This document shows, one piece after another, positions 1 through 12,930 of a stretch of 64,000 bases of DNA. Location of the stretch: contig OX485807.1 of NCBI GenBank assembly GCA_950295325.1, positions 1,366,501 through 1,430,500 on the forward strand, in the 5' to 3' direction. The notes under the pieces were generated by a model. It saw only the letters and a list, made by a program, of their open reading frames with translations. It ran no database searches and was not told where the DNA came from. The first letter of the stretch is position 1, and every line of letters starts with the position of its first letter. Made by a program: the position numbers and the translations under genes. This stretch comes from Polytrichum commune (Eukaryota; Streptophyta; Polytrichopsida; Polytrichales; Polytrichaceae).

Positions 1-2763
1 TCAAGTTCTTAGCTACTTAGCCCTCACATGGGCCTCACATTTATGTAAGTGGATGCAATGTGAATTTTATAATTTTGGTGTTAGACTTGTTTGTAATTTT
101 CTATCTATTTGTGTAAAACTAATTTAAGATCTAGTCATTTTACAAATTGTGAAATAAACATTACAGTTGAAGTTCATATGAACTTTTCATTCATCCTTTT
201 CTTGACAAAAATGTTCTTTCCCCCCGTAGAAGGTCACTAAAACTAGAAGCAATATTTCATGTTTGAGATGTTGCTTATTGCAAGGATTAGCCACCTTTAG
301 GAGTGTGGACAACACCTTGAGCCAAAATTATTTCAAAATTGGCATTCAAGTTCATTATGAGAGACATGGTTCATATTCGGTAAATGAACTCTAATCACCT
401 CTACAATAGGCAAATGAACTCTAAATTTGAAAACCCAAATTCAAACATAGATGTCTTTTAATATACATAGTTTGAATATGTTCTTTTCATCTAAATCCAT
501 GAAAAAAATGATTTTCACTAGCTGCCCCAACTTGAGACTTCAACTTTACAACCAATATTGAATCTTTTCAAATTTTGTGGAAACAAAAGATTTCTTCCCA
601 TATATTCACAATGGAGTTGGTTTTCACATATAAGACCACAATCATAAAATATATTAGGGTGCAAGCACGGTCAAGTACATGATTCCATTACCATGCACAA
701 ATGAAATGAAAGTGATTCAAAACTATATACTAAATTCGAATTTTTTAAACGAAAAAAATTAGAAACATTTGAAAAACACATTGATCAGAAAATCCAAGCA
801 ATTTATGTTGATAAAATAATTTTAAAAATAAAATTCTACATATTTTAGAAGGCGGTGCAAGTAGTGTGCAAGTGGGTATGTTAAGCATGTAAGTGTGTAA
901 AATTTGTTTAAAACATGATAAATTAGATTAAATTCATGTTTTGTAAAAAAAATTGTAATGCCACCCTCAAGTTTATAATGAATTCAAGGAATATGGAAAA
1001 AATCCAACTTCAAAATAGTTAAGGTCATGAAATCTACATCCAATATTAGATTCAACCATTACATTTTGAGCAATACTTTTAATGATAAGTTTTGAAGATC
1101 CCATCTTGATATTCTATGTTTGAGTACCTAACACAACAATAGAGGGAGCCATAAAAACTATTTAAATGATAAAACACTTCGCTACTACCTTTAGGAGTTT
1201 AACCAATAAAATATGGTTTTAATATACTGGAGCACATTTTTGTATATCGGATTGTGCTTGCTCCTGTTAGTAGTAGTGCATTGAATGCCCTCAACATCAA
1301 AGGTGATATGAAACTTACGAGTTCATTGGAATGCACCCTAAACAACAAAGGTTTGAATCATTTAAACGTATACATGCAACACATTCATGACCAAATAAAT
1401 GCACCCCCCCCCCCCAAACCCATATTGAGCATCTCATAATAGTTTTCTTCTATAGGATGAGAATTACAATGAAAATAATAATAATAATAATAATAATAAC
1501 TCATGGTAGTTTTACTCTCTACTTGGGCATGTTATGGGAATTAGACTAATATGTGAATGAGGAGAGATGGGGTTGCATCTCATTTGAACCAATGACAAAT
1601 ACATATGAAGTATTGGGTTAGTGTGCCTATTGTGACAAATTGGGTGGAAGAAAGGTCATGAATTAACAACCTCAAGATTTCAAATTGGAACTTATTTTCT
1701 CAAAGCATTCTATATTTTATCAAAGCATTCTATATGTTTTATCAATTTTTTGCAATGCCATGGAAAACTTTACTTCAAGTCAATTTTACAAATTTGGGAA
1801 TTGTTATATTTTGAGGCTTAAATGCATGTCAAATGGGGGTGTCCATGCAAAACTTCCCTTCAAGTGAGGTATGCATATTCGGAGCCCTTTACGTAGTTAT
1901 GCATGGTTAATTGCAAGAGTGTCATGATGAATTTACCAACCAAAAAAGTGTCCTTCACAATATGAGAGGAAATAATCGCATGCAAGTGTGCCTCTCATTC
2001 ATCCATATTAACAATAACATATGTCTTTTGTATGTTTGTGATTAATTCATTTCAAACATAATCACATCCAACTAAATTGGGGGCTTTGTAGCTAATTCCA
2101 ACTACAAAATATTGAAATATTGTAACTTGAGACAATCTAAGCTTGAAATTTTATCAACCTTGCTAAAGTATTGTTTGTAAAGTTCTTGAGGATTGCAAGT
2201 TTTTTAATCCCCCCCCCCCAAGGCTAAATGGAGCTAGTTTCTGTAGGAGGTCCAATAGTTTTCAAAATTGGATGAGATCCAATGGAGTTAGAAATTCAAG
2301 CATGAATGGGTTGTTCACCACAATATGCTAGACAGTTGAGTCTCAAATATTGTTTTTCCCCATTCTTTTTCTTAGTCAACTGACAATTTAACAAATCCAT
2401 CAAACAATGTTGGCAATGTTGAGCTTAGATTGGATTTACTTGGTCAATATGCAAAATTGATTGTTAAAAAGGCATTATATTTATTTGATTATTGTGCTAC
2501 TTTTTTGGATTGGGAAACAATCAAGACTTGTCGGCCATTTCATAGAATTGGACTCTAAGTAGAAGTACATAAGCTCTCATACTTATGTGACCATGTTATG
2601 TCATGTTTGAATGAACTGTTGATTTAAATCCAACTATGTGATACCACAATGACAAAATATTGTATTCTTCTTGTAATTTTCAATTTTCATTTCTTTGTTT
2701 GTAAAAGCATGTGGGAAAAGTTAATGCTTTACATGATGTCCATCAAATTTGGGGCCCTACATT
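1..2763. repeat. Left part of DUF247 unit copy I, non-coding
   Basis: AT-rich sequence with no convincing gene. Bases 1-1135 match 32520-33670 and bases 1136-2763 match 49510-51107, so in copy III the same stretch is split by the 15.8-kb element. It contains an AAT microsatellite at about 1467-1498 and C homopolymers near 1396 and 2211. Short reading frames here show no family signature. It is the flank of a DUF247 gene unit and not a gene itself. Confidence 0.7.
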
Positions 2764-3100
2764 TTAGAAAGCAAAAGAGAACTTCAACCTTGAACATTGG
2801 TTGAGGCATTTACACATGTCTACAAAAATGTCATGCGTGCCAACATCTACTTGGATAAAACCCCATTTCACTAAAATGTCTACATCCTCAAGAGCTTTCA
2901 TTATATTTTTGTAACTCCTAGTCCAATATTTCAAATATCCATACGTCAATTGTTCATACACCACAAGATGGTGGAGGTTTTATATGAATGCTTCAAAATC
3001 ATATCAAAAAGAACTTTCATAAACTTTACCAAATTTTAAATCATGTGACAACGGAGAATGTTATCCCCAAAAGCTCTTTGGAGGGACCAATGCCCATGTG
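2764..3100 (-). pseudogene. DUF247 fragment (C-terminal part)
   Basis: Bases 2964-2764 on the minus strand translate to about 66 residues matching the second half of the DUF247 proteins in this window: an HEQLTY-like block, then DVDILVKWGF and VGTHD. Weak nucleotide similarity to the DUF247 genes continues upstream to about 3100 without an open frame. The N-terminal half and the C-terminal membrane segment are missing. A second copy is at 51108-51305. It is a decayed gene remnant. Confidence 0.65.
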
Positions 3101-6100
3101 AAACGGTTTAAATGTTCAATCATGAATTTAATGATTTTGTTTGGGAAAACCATGTGAAAGACAATGACCCCTTTAGTTCATAGGGAATGCTAACATAGTG
3201 TAGTATTTATGGAATAGACCTCGAGGATGGAGAAGGCTTGATGTCTTCCTTTTCGTGCTACCCTTCCCCCCCACCAAGAAAAAATTCAAAATTGAAAACT
3301 TAGTCAACTATATTATAACGCATACTACACTTTTGATAGTTGATTCAACTCCGACATCAAGGGTCTCCAACCAAATTGAATATTATAGGTGAGTTACTTA
3401 GGCCACTTGCACACCGAATTCTTCCAAATGCAAATTGAATATGGTGAGGTAGGATTCATGTTGTGCCAACTAGCTACTCTCAGCTTCTCAAATCCGGGTC
3501 CGGGTTACTTACCTCCTCCTTCTAAAATCGGTCTTCAAGCCTTCACTGACTAACAGGTTGCAAAGTGCTTTAGTAGGCGCATGGCCCATGTCCATGGCCC
3601 TTCACATTCTAGGTGGCCACCATAATGTGGTTGGTTAGCGGCTTGTGCTTGTCTACATGAGAACACCTCCAATTCATTATTATCTAATATGTAGTTAGCG
3701 AGCGGCCTACATGGAAACTCACCCTAAGAGGGTTGGTTTGACAATGTAGCAACCATAACATCATCCCTTTGAGTATCAAAGGTTATATTAGTTTTGGGTC
3801 TAGAAGCACCACCTTAGTGCACCGAACTATGGTGGGGGGTCCTTGGACCTTGTTGTATGGGTAACTCAAAGCCCTTTGGGGGGATACCATGTCCGGTATC
3901 TTCAAGGCACTAGTGGCTAGCTAGGAACTAGTATAGTGTGTCACTGTAGTGTCCATCCTCAAAAGGGGAGAGTAGTATTTTCCCAATGTCCCGTTGTCCG
4001 GTGGGCATCAGGTCATTGGCATTACGAACGGACACTTTATTCACGCCGGCCCCTTGCTAAAAAGGAACCGGAGTTTCTATCTATCTATCTATCTATCTAT
4101 CTGGGTCCAGAGGCATATATCCAAGGACTACATATATAAACATAATTGATTAGACAAACGACTACATTTGCAACAATTGATACCAATTGAAAGTATTTAG
4201 CTACATGACCCACGTTCACATCCGTATGATTAGATAAAATAGTAACTTTTTAAACTTGATGTTACACTTCTTTCTACACATTTTCTTTATATAGTCCAAA
4301 AATTCAACAACTTATTAAGGAAGTATAGCTATAGTTCAAGTTCATAGGTAAACTCTATGCATTTCAAATGCTACTATTCTCTAGTTGTACGAATGACGAA
4401 AGAGACTCAAAACTCATCCAAAGAGTGCATGTGCAACACATTCAAAAACAAATGGATGTACTACACAATTAAAAGTTCCAAACTCTAATCATTTTACTAA
4501 GTGACTTTGAAATGAGAATACAGTAATGACAATGACAATGACAAAATAGTAATAAACATAATAAGTGCAAGCATTAGATTGTAATTTATAATATTTAGAC
4601 TCTCTTAGGGCATGTTGCAAGAATTAAATCGATTGGGGACATATTTGTTTGCAATATAGTTTTCCGTTCTTTTATGGTCAAAGATCACAATTCACAATAA
4701 AACTCTAGTGTACAGTGAGTTTATTCCCTAGTCACATGCATAAAGTAACATTGAAAACCCATGCAAAAAGTCATACCATGTGCAATACAGTCAAAATCAA
4801 ATGGATGCATTAAAATCCCTCCCTCCCCCTACAAATTTACTAAACGTTTGAAGATGAACTTCCTCACTAAAATGAAAATAGAATTATAAATAGAAACATA
4901 AATTACCAAATAATAAGTATATGTATTCCATATTTTTACTCTCTCTACGGGCATGATGCATGAATGGGCCTCCTATGTCAGTGAGGAGGGAAATGGGGTT
5001 GCATCCCATTTGAACCAATGAAATGTCCATACGTCAATTGTTCATACACCACAAGATGGTGGAGGTTTTATATGAATGCTTCAAAATCATATAAAAAAGA
5101 ACTTTCATAAACTTTACCAAATTTTAAATCATGTGAGAATGGAGAATGTTATCCCCAAAAGCTCTTTGGAGGGACCAATGCCCATGTGAAACGGTTTAAA
5201 TGTTCAATCATGAATTTAATGATTTTGTTTGGGAAAACCATGTGAAAGACAATGACCCCTTTAGTTCATAGGGAATGCTAACATAGTGTAGTATTTATGC
5301 AATAGACCTCGAGGATGAAAAAATTTAAAATTTAAAACTTAGTCAACTATATTATGACGCATACTATACTTTTGATAGTTGATTCAACTCCGACATCAAG
5401 GGTCTCCAACCAAATTGAATATCATAGGTGAGTTACTTAGGCCACTTGTCCACCGAATTCTCCCAAATGCAAATTGAATATGATGAGGTAGGATTCATAT
5501 TGTGCCAACTAGCTACTCTCAGCTTCTCAACTGCAGGTCCGGGTTACTTACCTCCTCCTCCTAAAATCGGTCTTCGAGCCTTCACTGACTAACAAGTTGC
5601 AAAGTGCTTTAGTAGGCGCATGGAAGTCTAATGGCCCATGTCCATGGCCCTTCACATTCTTGGAGGCCACCATAATGTGTTTGGTTAGCGGCTTGTGCTT
5701 GTCTACATGAGAACACCTCCAATCCATTACTATCTAAAATCTAGTGGGCGAGCGGCCTACATGGAAACTCACCCTAAGAGGGTTGGTTTGACGATGTAGC
5801 AACCATAACGTCATCCCTATGAGTATCAAAGATTAGATTAGTTTTGGGTCTAGAAACATATATCCAAAGACTACATATATAAACATAATTGATTAGGCAA
5901 GGGACTACATTTGCAACAATTGATGCCAATTGAAAGTATTTAGCTACATGACCCATGTTCAAATTTGTATGATTAGATGAACATGTAACTTTTAAAACTT
6001 GATGTTACACTTCTTTATAAACATTTTATTTATATATTCCAAAAATTCAACAACTTACTAAGGAAGTATAGCTATAGTTCAAATTCATAGGTAAACTCTA

Positions 6101-6560
6101 TGCATTTCAAATGCTCCTATTCTCTAGTTGTATGAATGAAGAAAGAGACTCAAAACTCATCCAAAGAGTGCATGTGCAACACATTAAAAAACAAATGGAT
6201 GTACTACACAATTAAAAGTTACCAAACTCTAATCATTTTACTAAGTGACTTTGAAATGAGAATATAGTAATGACAATGACAATGACAATGACAAAAATAG
6301 TAATAGACATAATAAGTGCAAGCATTAGATTGTAATTTATAATATTTAGAATCTCTTAGGGCATGTTGCAAGAATTAAATCGATTGGGGACATATTTGTT
6401 TGCAATATAATTTCGTTTCTTTTATAGTCAAAGATCGCAATTCATAACTTCCTCACTAAAATGAAAATAGAATAAAATAATAACATAAATTACCAAATAA
6501 TAAGTACATGTATTCCATATTTTTACTCTCTACGGGCATGATGCATGAATGGGCCTCCTA
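2935..6560. repeat. Tandem duplication of about 2.1 kb
   Basis: The segment starting at about 2935 recurs starting at about 5027 and runs in parallel to about 6560, apart from a retroposon insertion at 3808 in the first copy and some deletions in the second. The junction near 5023 joins the 3' end of one DUF247 copy to the HEQLTY region of another. This is what unequal recombination between two DUF247 copies would leave. The stretch has no intact gene. Confidence 0.6.
3808..4102 (+). mobile_element. Retroposon-like insertion with (TATC)n tail
   Basis: A 295-bp segment is absent from the paralogous sites at about 5852 and 58190. It is flanked by imperfect 12-bp direct repeats, GGGTCTAGAAGC at 3796-3807 and GGGTCCAGAGGC at 4103-4114. 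It ends in about eight TATC units. No terminal inverted repeat is visible. Long variable target duplications plus a simple-repeat tail fit target-primed retroposition by a SINE or a 5'-truncated LINE. No tRNA-like A/B box was recognised, so the subclass is open. Confidence 0.55.
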
Positions 6561-6562
6561 TG

Positions 6563-8495
6563 TCAGTGAGGAGGGAAATGGGGTTGCATCCCATTTGAAC
6601 CAATGACATTTACATAGGTTTGAATTAGTGTTGCTATACTCACAAGAGTGGCTCCAATCACAGATAGTACAATCCACGGTCTTGAGCAAAACAACTTCAC
6701 AAATTCAAATCGGAACTTATTTCTTCTTTGCCCTACATATTTATTCACTTTTGTCAATGTTAAGGAAAAATCCTCCGTCACCGAGGGGTCATTTATATAC
6801 ATGTTAAGATTTTTCCACATGTCTAAAATACTATCATGCGTGCCAACATTTACCTCTATAACACCCCACTTTACTAAAAGTTCGACGTCCTTAGTGGTTT
6901 TTATGAGATTTTCCATAAGAGTCATGTAACTTCTAGCACACCATTTCGATTGGTCATATGTCAATTGTTCATGCACCTCAAGATTGTGGAGATATCTCTT
7001 GGTCTCATCATATATACAAAAGAACGGAATCGATAAGCAACCTCTTTCAAATGATATATCTTCAAAACATGTGACCTCCTTGCCTTTTATCCGCACTCCA
7101 CATGCCTCCAAATAAGTGGCTGAAGGTACACTCTGATAACGTTTATCATGGCGTCCATGTGAGTCCCCACCAGAGCCCAACATTTTCCTTTCTAATTGCA
7201 CCCATACCCAGACCATGCCCATCAGCAACGACCTATGCCCACCCATGCCCACCCATGCTATTCAAATTGCGCCCATGTATTCAAAAATTATGTAATGTGT
7301 ATTGTGTAATTGTGTAATTGTGTAATTATGCCCCACCCATGCCCACCCATGCCCGCCCATGAACAATAATATTGCACCCATGCCCACCCAAAACCCATGG
7401 GCATGGTTGGGTATGGGCATGGGTATGGGCGCCCGATGTAGGGCTCTGGTCCCCACACAAGATGCGGTATCTCTTATCCAGAATGTGGAGGCCCGCTTCC
7501 AACTTACCACCTTCTAGTTGTAACCTTTTCTCCATCCTTTGCTTGAAAATGGTCTCACTTTCAGCGTGGGAAATCCCAGGCCTGTGAAAAGTAAACCACA
7601 TTACACAGTGCCCAAAATTCCGTCCTTGCCATTGTTTATGCTCCCATGCTCTAATGAACTTGCAACCCTGCCTCCTCAGAATGCGGACCACTCTCTCCAA
7701 CAACACCATGGGGATCTGGTTCTCAACCAAATAGAAATCAGAGCACCATAAGTCATCCAAATACACACGCATCACCTGGGTTTCCATCACTTTCTGCAAC
7801 TGCGGGCTCAAGCTCTTAATTCCTCCACCCCCCCACTGCATCCATATAACCAGGAAAAGCGCATCCAAAGCCAGAAGGCACTTTATATCCGCAATGCTGT
7901 GCGATTTTGCATGAGGGCTTTGACCGTACACTGCTTCCCAGTGGCTCTTCTCCTCTACGACTACATCGTTGCAAAACTCGTCCCATCTGTCTCCTGTCAG
8001 ACTCAATGCTCTTGCTACTTGGATTTTAAAGCGTTCCATGCCATCAGTTTGAAGAGTATCAGGGGCACGATGGTGTAGCCCAAATCGCCAAGTCTTGGGA
8101 TCAAAGTGATCGCTGGTCCTCATGAAATCAGGTACCTTCCAACACACCACTTCTGAGAAATCGTTGGCATCATCTCTCAAAAGCGCATCGTGGACCCGAC
8201 AAATCCAACTCGTGGGTTCAGTTCCCGTATTCGTTTCAAGAGCAGTATTGAGTGGAGGAATCATAGCTCCGGATTCAGACGTCCCCGTATTTGTTTCGAG
8301 CCCGACTACATCGACCGCAGTGTCAACTTGAGGGATTACATCGGGCACCGTTCCCACATGCCTTTCAAGCTCGACCTTTTCAAGCACAGTGCTCATTTGA
8401 GGAATCAAACATTTTGCATGTCCAGTGTCCGTATTCTCTGACATTGTTTCGATCAGAAAATCAGTCGAGAAAGTATATTCAGAAAGCCGTACCAA
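6563..8495 (-). pseudogene. DUF247 (UPF0481) gene, copy I, split by a MITE
   Basis: Two minus-strand open segments, 8495-7326 and 7252-6563, together cover a full-length DUF247 protein. The first has N-terminal repeats of an IPQxDTA type, then the family blocks SIADIKCLLALDALFLVIW and YLVENQIPMVLLERV. The second has PSATYLEACGV, the LLVKWGVIEVNVGTHD block and a hydrophobic C-terminal segment (WIVLSVIGATLVSIATLI), the usual membrane anchor. The break after ILCGD is a 278-bp insertion at 7171-7448, so the gene is inactivated or truncated. DUF247 proteins are plant-specific and mostly uncharacterised; some grass members are self-incompatibility determinants. The start could also be the methionine at 8441. 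Confidence 0.8.
7171..7448. mobile_element. hAT-type MITE, 278 bp
   Basis: The ends form inverted repeats CAGAGCCC-A-ACAT and CAGAGCCC-T-ACAT (right end read on the other strand). The element is flanked by the perfect 8-bp duplication GTCCCCAC at 7163-7170 and 7449-7456. DUF247 copies II and III give the empty site. An 8-bp duplication and a CAGAG-type terminus fit the hAT superfamily. The interior is mostly degenerate repeats of CCCATGCCCA on both strands. There is no coding sequence. Confidence 0.85.
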
Positions 8496-9985
8496 CTAAT
8501 AGCTCCTTCTGGTCTGAAAGCTTTGCAAATCCTTACGCCTTGGGAATCGCCAATATATGGTTCTCAGTGTGAACTAGTGAGGCTCCTGTTAGACACCATT
8601 ACACATATGTCACTAGAATTTTCAGCTTCATGCCATGAGAAGTGTTCAGCGTACAGAAGAAGGGAAAAGGGGTTCCAGATAACATTCTGCCTATGTTGAC
8701 AAAGATGTTGGTATAGACATTAGAAAGTGGATTGCGGAAACTATGTAAAAGTTGAAGATATAAGGCAGACTTTCAAAAATCGAGAACTACTACATATTAC
8801 GAAAATAACAACACATTGGCCACGGAAATGTATGGATAACAATGCAACATTGTTACAGCGTGCGTTTCCAATGCTTTAGCGACACCGTTCTTTTTGTGGA
8901 TACAAGTCATTAGAGTTCCTGCACTCCAAGAATGTGTGTTGGAATTGGATTGCAATGTCACTCCGTACAACCGTTCAAATGGGATGAGTAATCCTCCCTC
9001 TGGCAGTTGCACTCTTGATTGCATCCATTCAAAACTTTTGTTTAGACCTATCGAAGTTCACAATCATACATTCGTTCGTATTCCTGGGTCCCAATATAGG
9101 TTGCCAGCCACAAAAAAAACCATCAATATCTCTGTGACATAGGCGAGGATTGACTATTATCAGAAAATTGCCAAAAATGACTCGGTCACTAGAACATTTT
9201 ACCCTCCCAAGTATGCAAACCGCAAGCACGGAGATCCTTGAAAACCACCAAGTTCTTTACTAAACGGAAACCAAAGAGGACCTCACGTAAACAACTCCAG
9301 CCGCACACATCGACAATGTCAACGGGAATAGAAATATTGGAAGGTCGTGAAGATTTCCGACGGACAAGACTGCATCAAACAGATCTACAAATCATCCGCA
9401 ACACGGATGCAAAGGCAACCCAAATACGTCGAGATACAGTCTTAAATGACCTCAAAGGATGACTAGAATATTACAATTCATATCAAATGAAAAAAACAGG
9501 ACCATTACAGAGCTTGGCAAAGCTATTGAAGCACAAGTGCAAGAAGAAGATAGGCCATACCTGATCAAACAACCGAGCGCCGGTCACTGGAAATCTTCGA
9601 TCCCGTGTAAACCATAAGACAGCTTGAACCAAGCGAGGATTAAGCAACGTGGCTCCAGGTAGGTGAAGTCGGAGGGGCTCTGCAAGAATGAGGTCTCTGC
9701 ACGACGCCCTTTACGATGTGACTCACCTTAAGTAGTGAGAAAGAGAGTAGCTTCACATTGGAAAAAAAACGTCGATGGAAGAGCGGTAGATGGATCCTCT
9801 TGTACACAAATGCCAATGCAAGACTAAACTATATGACAGCAAGTGTGCCGGCAAGAAGCACGGAAGAAACACATATTGCAGTGGTTACACGATTCGGAGG
9901 AAGTGCAACTTTAGGCTGCTTCTGAAATTGCAGCAAGTGGCCCTTGAGGGATGCCCTCATTCTGAAGGAGGCGTGGACTAACTTT
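8496..9985 (-). promoter_or_regulatory. Conserved upstream region of DUF247 copy I
   Basis: This stretch recurs upstream of all three DUF247 copies (about 20690-22001 and 23108-23195, and 60590-62060), while flanks further away diverge. No long open frame is conserved across the copies. It probably holds promoter, 5' leader and possible leader introns, but no core element could be assigned. The bases near 9971 provide the empty site for the hAT insertion at 62061, and bases near 9851 correspond to the hAT target at 21994. Confidence 0.5.
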
Positions 9986-10190
9986 GTTCATCTCCTATTA
10001 AGACCTGACCCAACCATTGCATATGAATTATGCATTTCCTCGGATTTTATTAATTTTACGATCTATAATCTTGCAAGGTAGGATCTGTCGCTGTACGGAC
10101 ACTCTTGGGAATTTCAGTCTAGCCAGCTGCAAGCTGCAAGGATTCAAGGCATCTAACTATCCTTTTTTTTTCTTTTTTTTTGAGACGACA
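9986..10190. other. Short non-coding spacer
   Basis: No gene seen. From about 10090 it carries a block (GGACACTCTTGGGAATTT, then GCAAGGATTCAAGGCATC) that recurs at 24510 and 26110 beside the long inverted-repeat elements, so it belongs to that repeat family. Confidence 0.5.
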
Positions 10191-11310
10191 TCTTACTTAT
10201 GTTCACTTCCACTTAATAAATAAGTGATTGGTTGGGATTTCATTTTTGAAGTTAAACCCTCAATAAAGAATGTAATTAACTTTGGAAGTCAAAACTATTA
10301 CAAAGTCCTCATTAGCACCGAGGTTATCATTTTTGTGATTTACCATTTGAAATAGTCTTTTGACATTCTAAAATGAAACTAAAATTAGTGTTTTAATATG
10401 AGTGTGTTCTATTTTGTTCTATTTTGGTTAATGCCTTTGACTTTCACAAGTATTCATACACATTCAAAGTATTTAAGTGTCTGACATGGTTAAGCGTAAA
10501 TAACCATAATTGAAGGTACTTGAGTGCAAGGCCTAGGTTTCTACAAGTATTCACACTTTCGAACTAATTAAGCCCGATTACATGCAAGTAAGTGCATTTA
10601 ACCTAATTATGTGTAATGAGGCCTAAACAAGTGTAATTGAGCACATCATTTCTCATATCTGATTCAAATCATGATTAACTGAAGTAAGCACATTTTATAT
10701 TTACTTAGGGTTACTTAGTTTGGTAAGCATAATTTATGATTGAATTGGGCCTAATTGGGCTTAATTAGCTCAATAATCTTGATTACACTCAATCACACTT
10801 ACTTAGTTTGAGTGTGTATAAATACTTGTGAAAGTAGAAGGCATTAACTAAAATTCTATAAAATAAAAACATACTAGAAAGAAAGCATTAATTTTAGTTT
10901 CATTTTAGAATGACAAAGACCCCTTTCAAATGGTAAGTCACAAAAACTACAACCTCAATGCTAATGAGGATTTTGTAATATTCTAGATCTCAAGGTTAAT
11001 TACATGCTTTATTGACAGTTTCACTTCAACACGTCAATTGCTTATTTACTAAGTGGAAGTGAACATATGTATGGATTTTGGACCTTGAAGTCGAAGTGCA
11101 CTCAAGATGGGTTATATGAACAAGCAGCCTTCAAGAATGCAAGGGCAATTTTTTATCAAATATTTTTCGAAATCGGATAGAGTGGACAACAATTCTTTTG
11201 TTGGGATTTGAAATTTTCATATTTGTTTCTGGGAGTTGCCCAGAGGTGACGGATCGCGGGCCCTAGACCCTATCCACCTCCCTTTAAAGTTTGTAGGGGA
11301 AGGTTTAGCG
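10190..11310. mobile_element. Long inverted-repeat element, copy 1
   Basis: Arms at about 10200-10440 and 10840-11080 are inverted copies of each other, with landmarks such as TTCACTTCCACTTA, CCTCATTAGCA and the ATTCTAAAATGAAACTAAAA block. The right arm continues to a CCTATCCACCTCCCTT block near 11275 that also ends copies near 24960, 27670 and 30975. No transposase frame is present. Long arms with non-coding interior suggest a Mutator-like or foldback non-autonomous element; the exact termini and target duplication were not determined. Confidence 0.5.
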
Positions 11311-11465
11311 TTTGCCCTGACAAATTGTCCTGACATCGTGTGTGTATAAGACCCAATCCACGAATGACATGTGCCCAACATGAGTAAACAATGAATGCAC
11401 AATTCACCAAAAAAGTACAAAGTGGCTGTGTGCAGGACTTGCTCAGCCCATTGACTCGACCCATT

Positions 11466-12165
11466 CAAATGTGTGCCTAATGTTACAAATTGGGTGGAAG
11501 AAAGGTCTTGAGTATAACAACCTCAAGATTTCAAATTGGAACTTCTTTCCTCAAAGGGTTACATATTTTACCACTTTTGTCAATGCCAAGGAAAACTTTA
11601 CTTGAGGTCAAATTTCAATTTGGGTAGTTGTTATATTTAGGCTTAAATGCATGTCAATGGGGGTATCCATGCAAAATATCCTTTCAAATGAGATATGCTT
11701 AATTGGAGGCCCTTACATAGTTATGCATAGTTTATTGCAAGAGGGTCATAATAAATGTACCAACAGAAAAAGTGCCATTTATACTTTGAGAGGAAATATT
11801 CGCATGCAAGTGTACCTCTCGTTCATCTATATTAACAATAATATATGTCTTTTATATATTTGCGATTAACTCATTTCAAACATAATCACATCCAACTAAA
11901 TTGGGGGCTTTCAAGCTAATTCCCCAAACTACAAATTATTGAAAAATTGTGACTATGATACAATCCAACACTCAAATTTTAAAAATTTTAAGATAAAAAA
12001 GTGAATCAAATCTACATTTCAACATTTGACCTTGCTTAAGTATTGTCATTAAAGTTCTTTAGGAATGCAAGTTTTTTTTCTAGGTTGGGTAGAACAAATT
12101 TCCATAGGAGCTACAATAGTTGTAAAAAATGAATGAGATCCAATGGAGTCATCCTTGATAGTCCA
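11466..12165. repeat. Fragment of DUF247 unit (copy II left part)
   Basis: Matches 1622-2305 and 49977-50630 at good identity, and ends abruptly at about 12165 where Gypsy LTR sequence starts. No gene. Confidence 0.55.
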
Positions 12166-12930
12166 ATTTTATGTTGATCATCGCGTTCCCGGAGCAACAC
12201 TACAACGACCCGAACCATACTAAGCAATTATGCCCTCACATTGGGCCAATGCCCATGAAGGCTGTGGCGTTCGGCCTCGGGTGGGTTTGGCTGCCACACC
12301 GCCCCACCCATATAAGCCTCTAGGACTTTTGGCAAGGCCCCTACCCCACCATCAAGAAACCTTTTGTCTCTCTACCAAGAGTTGGGGACAAGTAGACATT
12401 TTCCCTTAGCCGTTGGGCCTAGAAACCCCCAACAGCTTCAGGAGAGCATAACTTCCTTGTATCATCTCTAATGCTAACAGAAGACCATTTCATCGGCAAT
12501 TAAGGTTTAAGTAGATGCCAATGGACTCCACACTTGTCCCATTTGGGCAAATATTGAGTAAGTTATGCCTGTTCAAACCTTCGCAGTCCCGGGAGCCACT
12601 GCCAGGCCAGTGTTGTTCCATGGCGTTGTCCCATGACAACGCCCCACTTAAATTGCCATATCTCCTAGCTCACACCTCCGATTGAGGTGATCTTGAGCAT
12701 TCTAGAATCTGCATGCCATTAGCTACTGATAGCTGATGGCCTTACCTTCGTGACTCCTAGTCTTCGTGGGTGGGAGGTGTTCCTAACGCCCAGGGCCCTC
12801 ACCCACACTAGGATCACTTGGGCCCTCTCACCAACGGCGCCACGAGTCCCAGGTTCACTCCGGGGTCCCCCTTGTGCCCATGGTGTTTCAATTTCCTCAT
12901 GGAGAGGTGCACGACATTCACCCCCACGAA
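12165..12930 (+). mobile_element. Gypsy-type LTR fragment (copy A)
   Basis: Homologous to the LTR copies at 15133 and 16312 from their internal block TGTTGATCATC onward; the first 230 bases or so are missing. Contains the shared CTCTCTACCAAGAGTTGGGG, CCCATATAAGCCTCTAGGA (possible TATA region) and CCTAGCTCACACCTCCGATT blocks. The open frames across it are not conserved in reading frame and are not called as genes. Confidence 0.6.
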
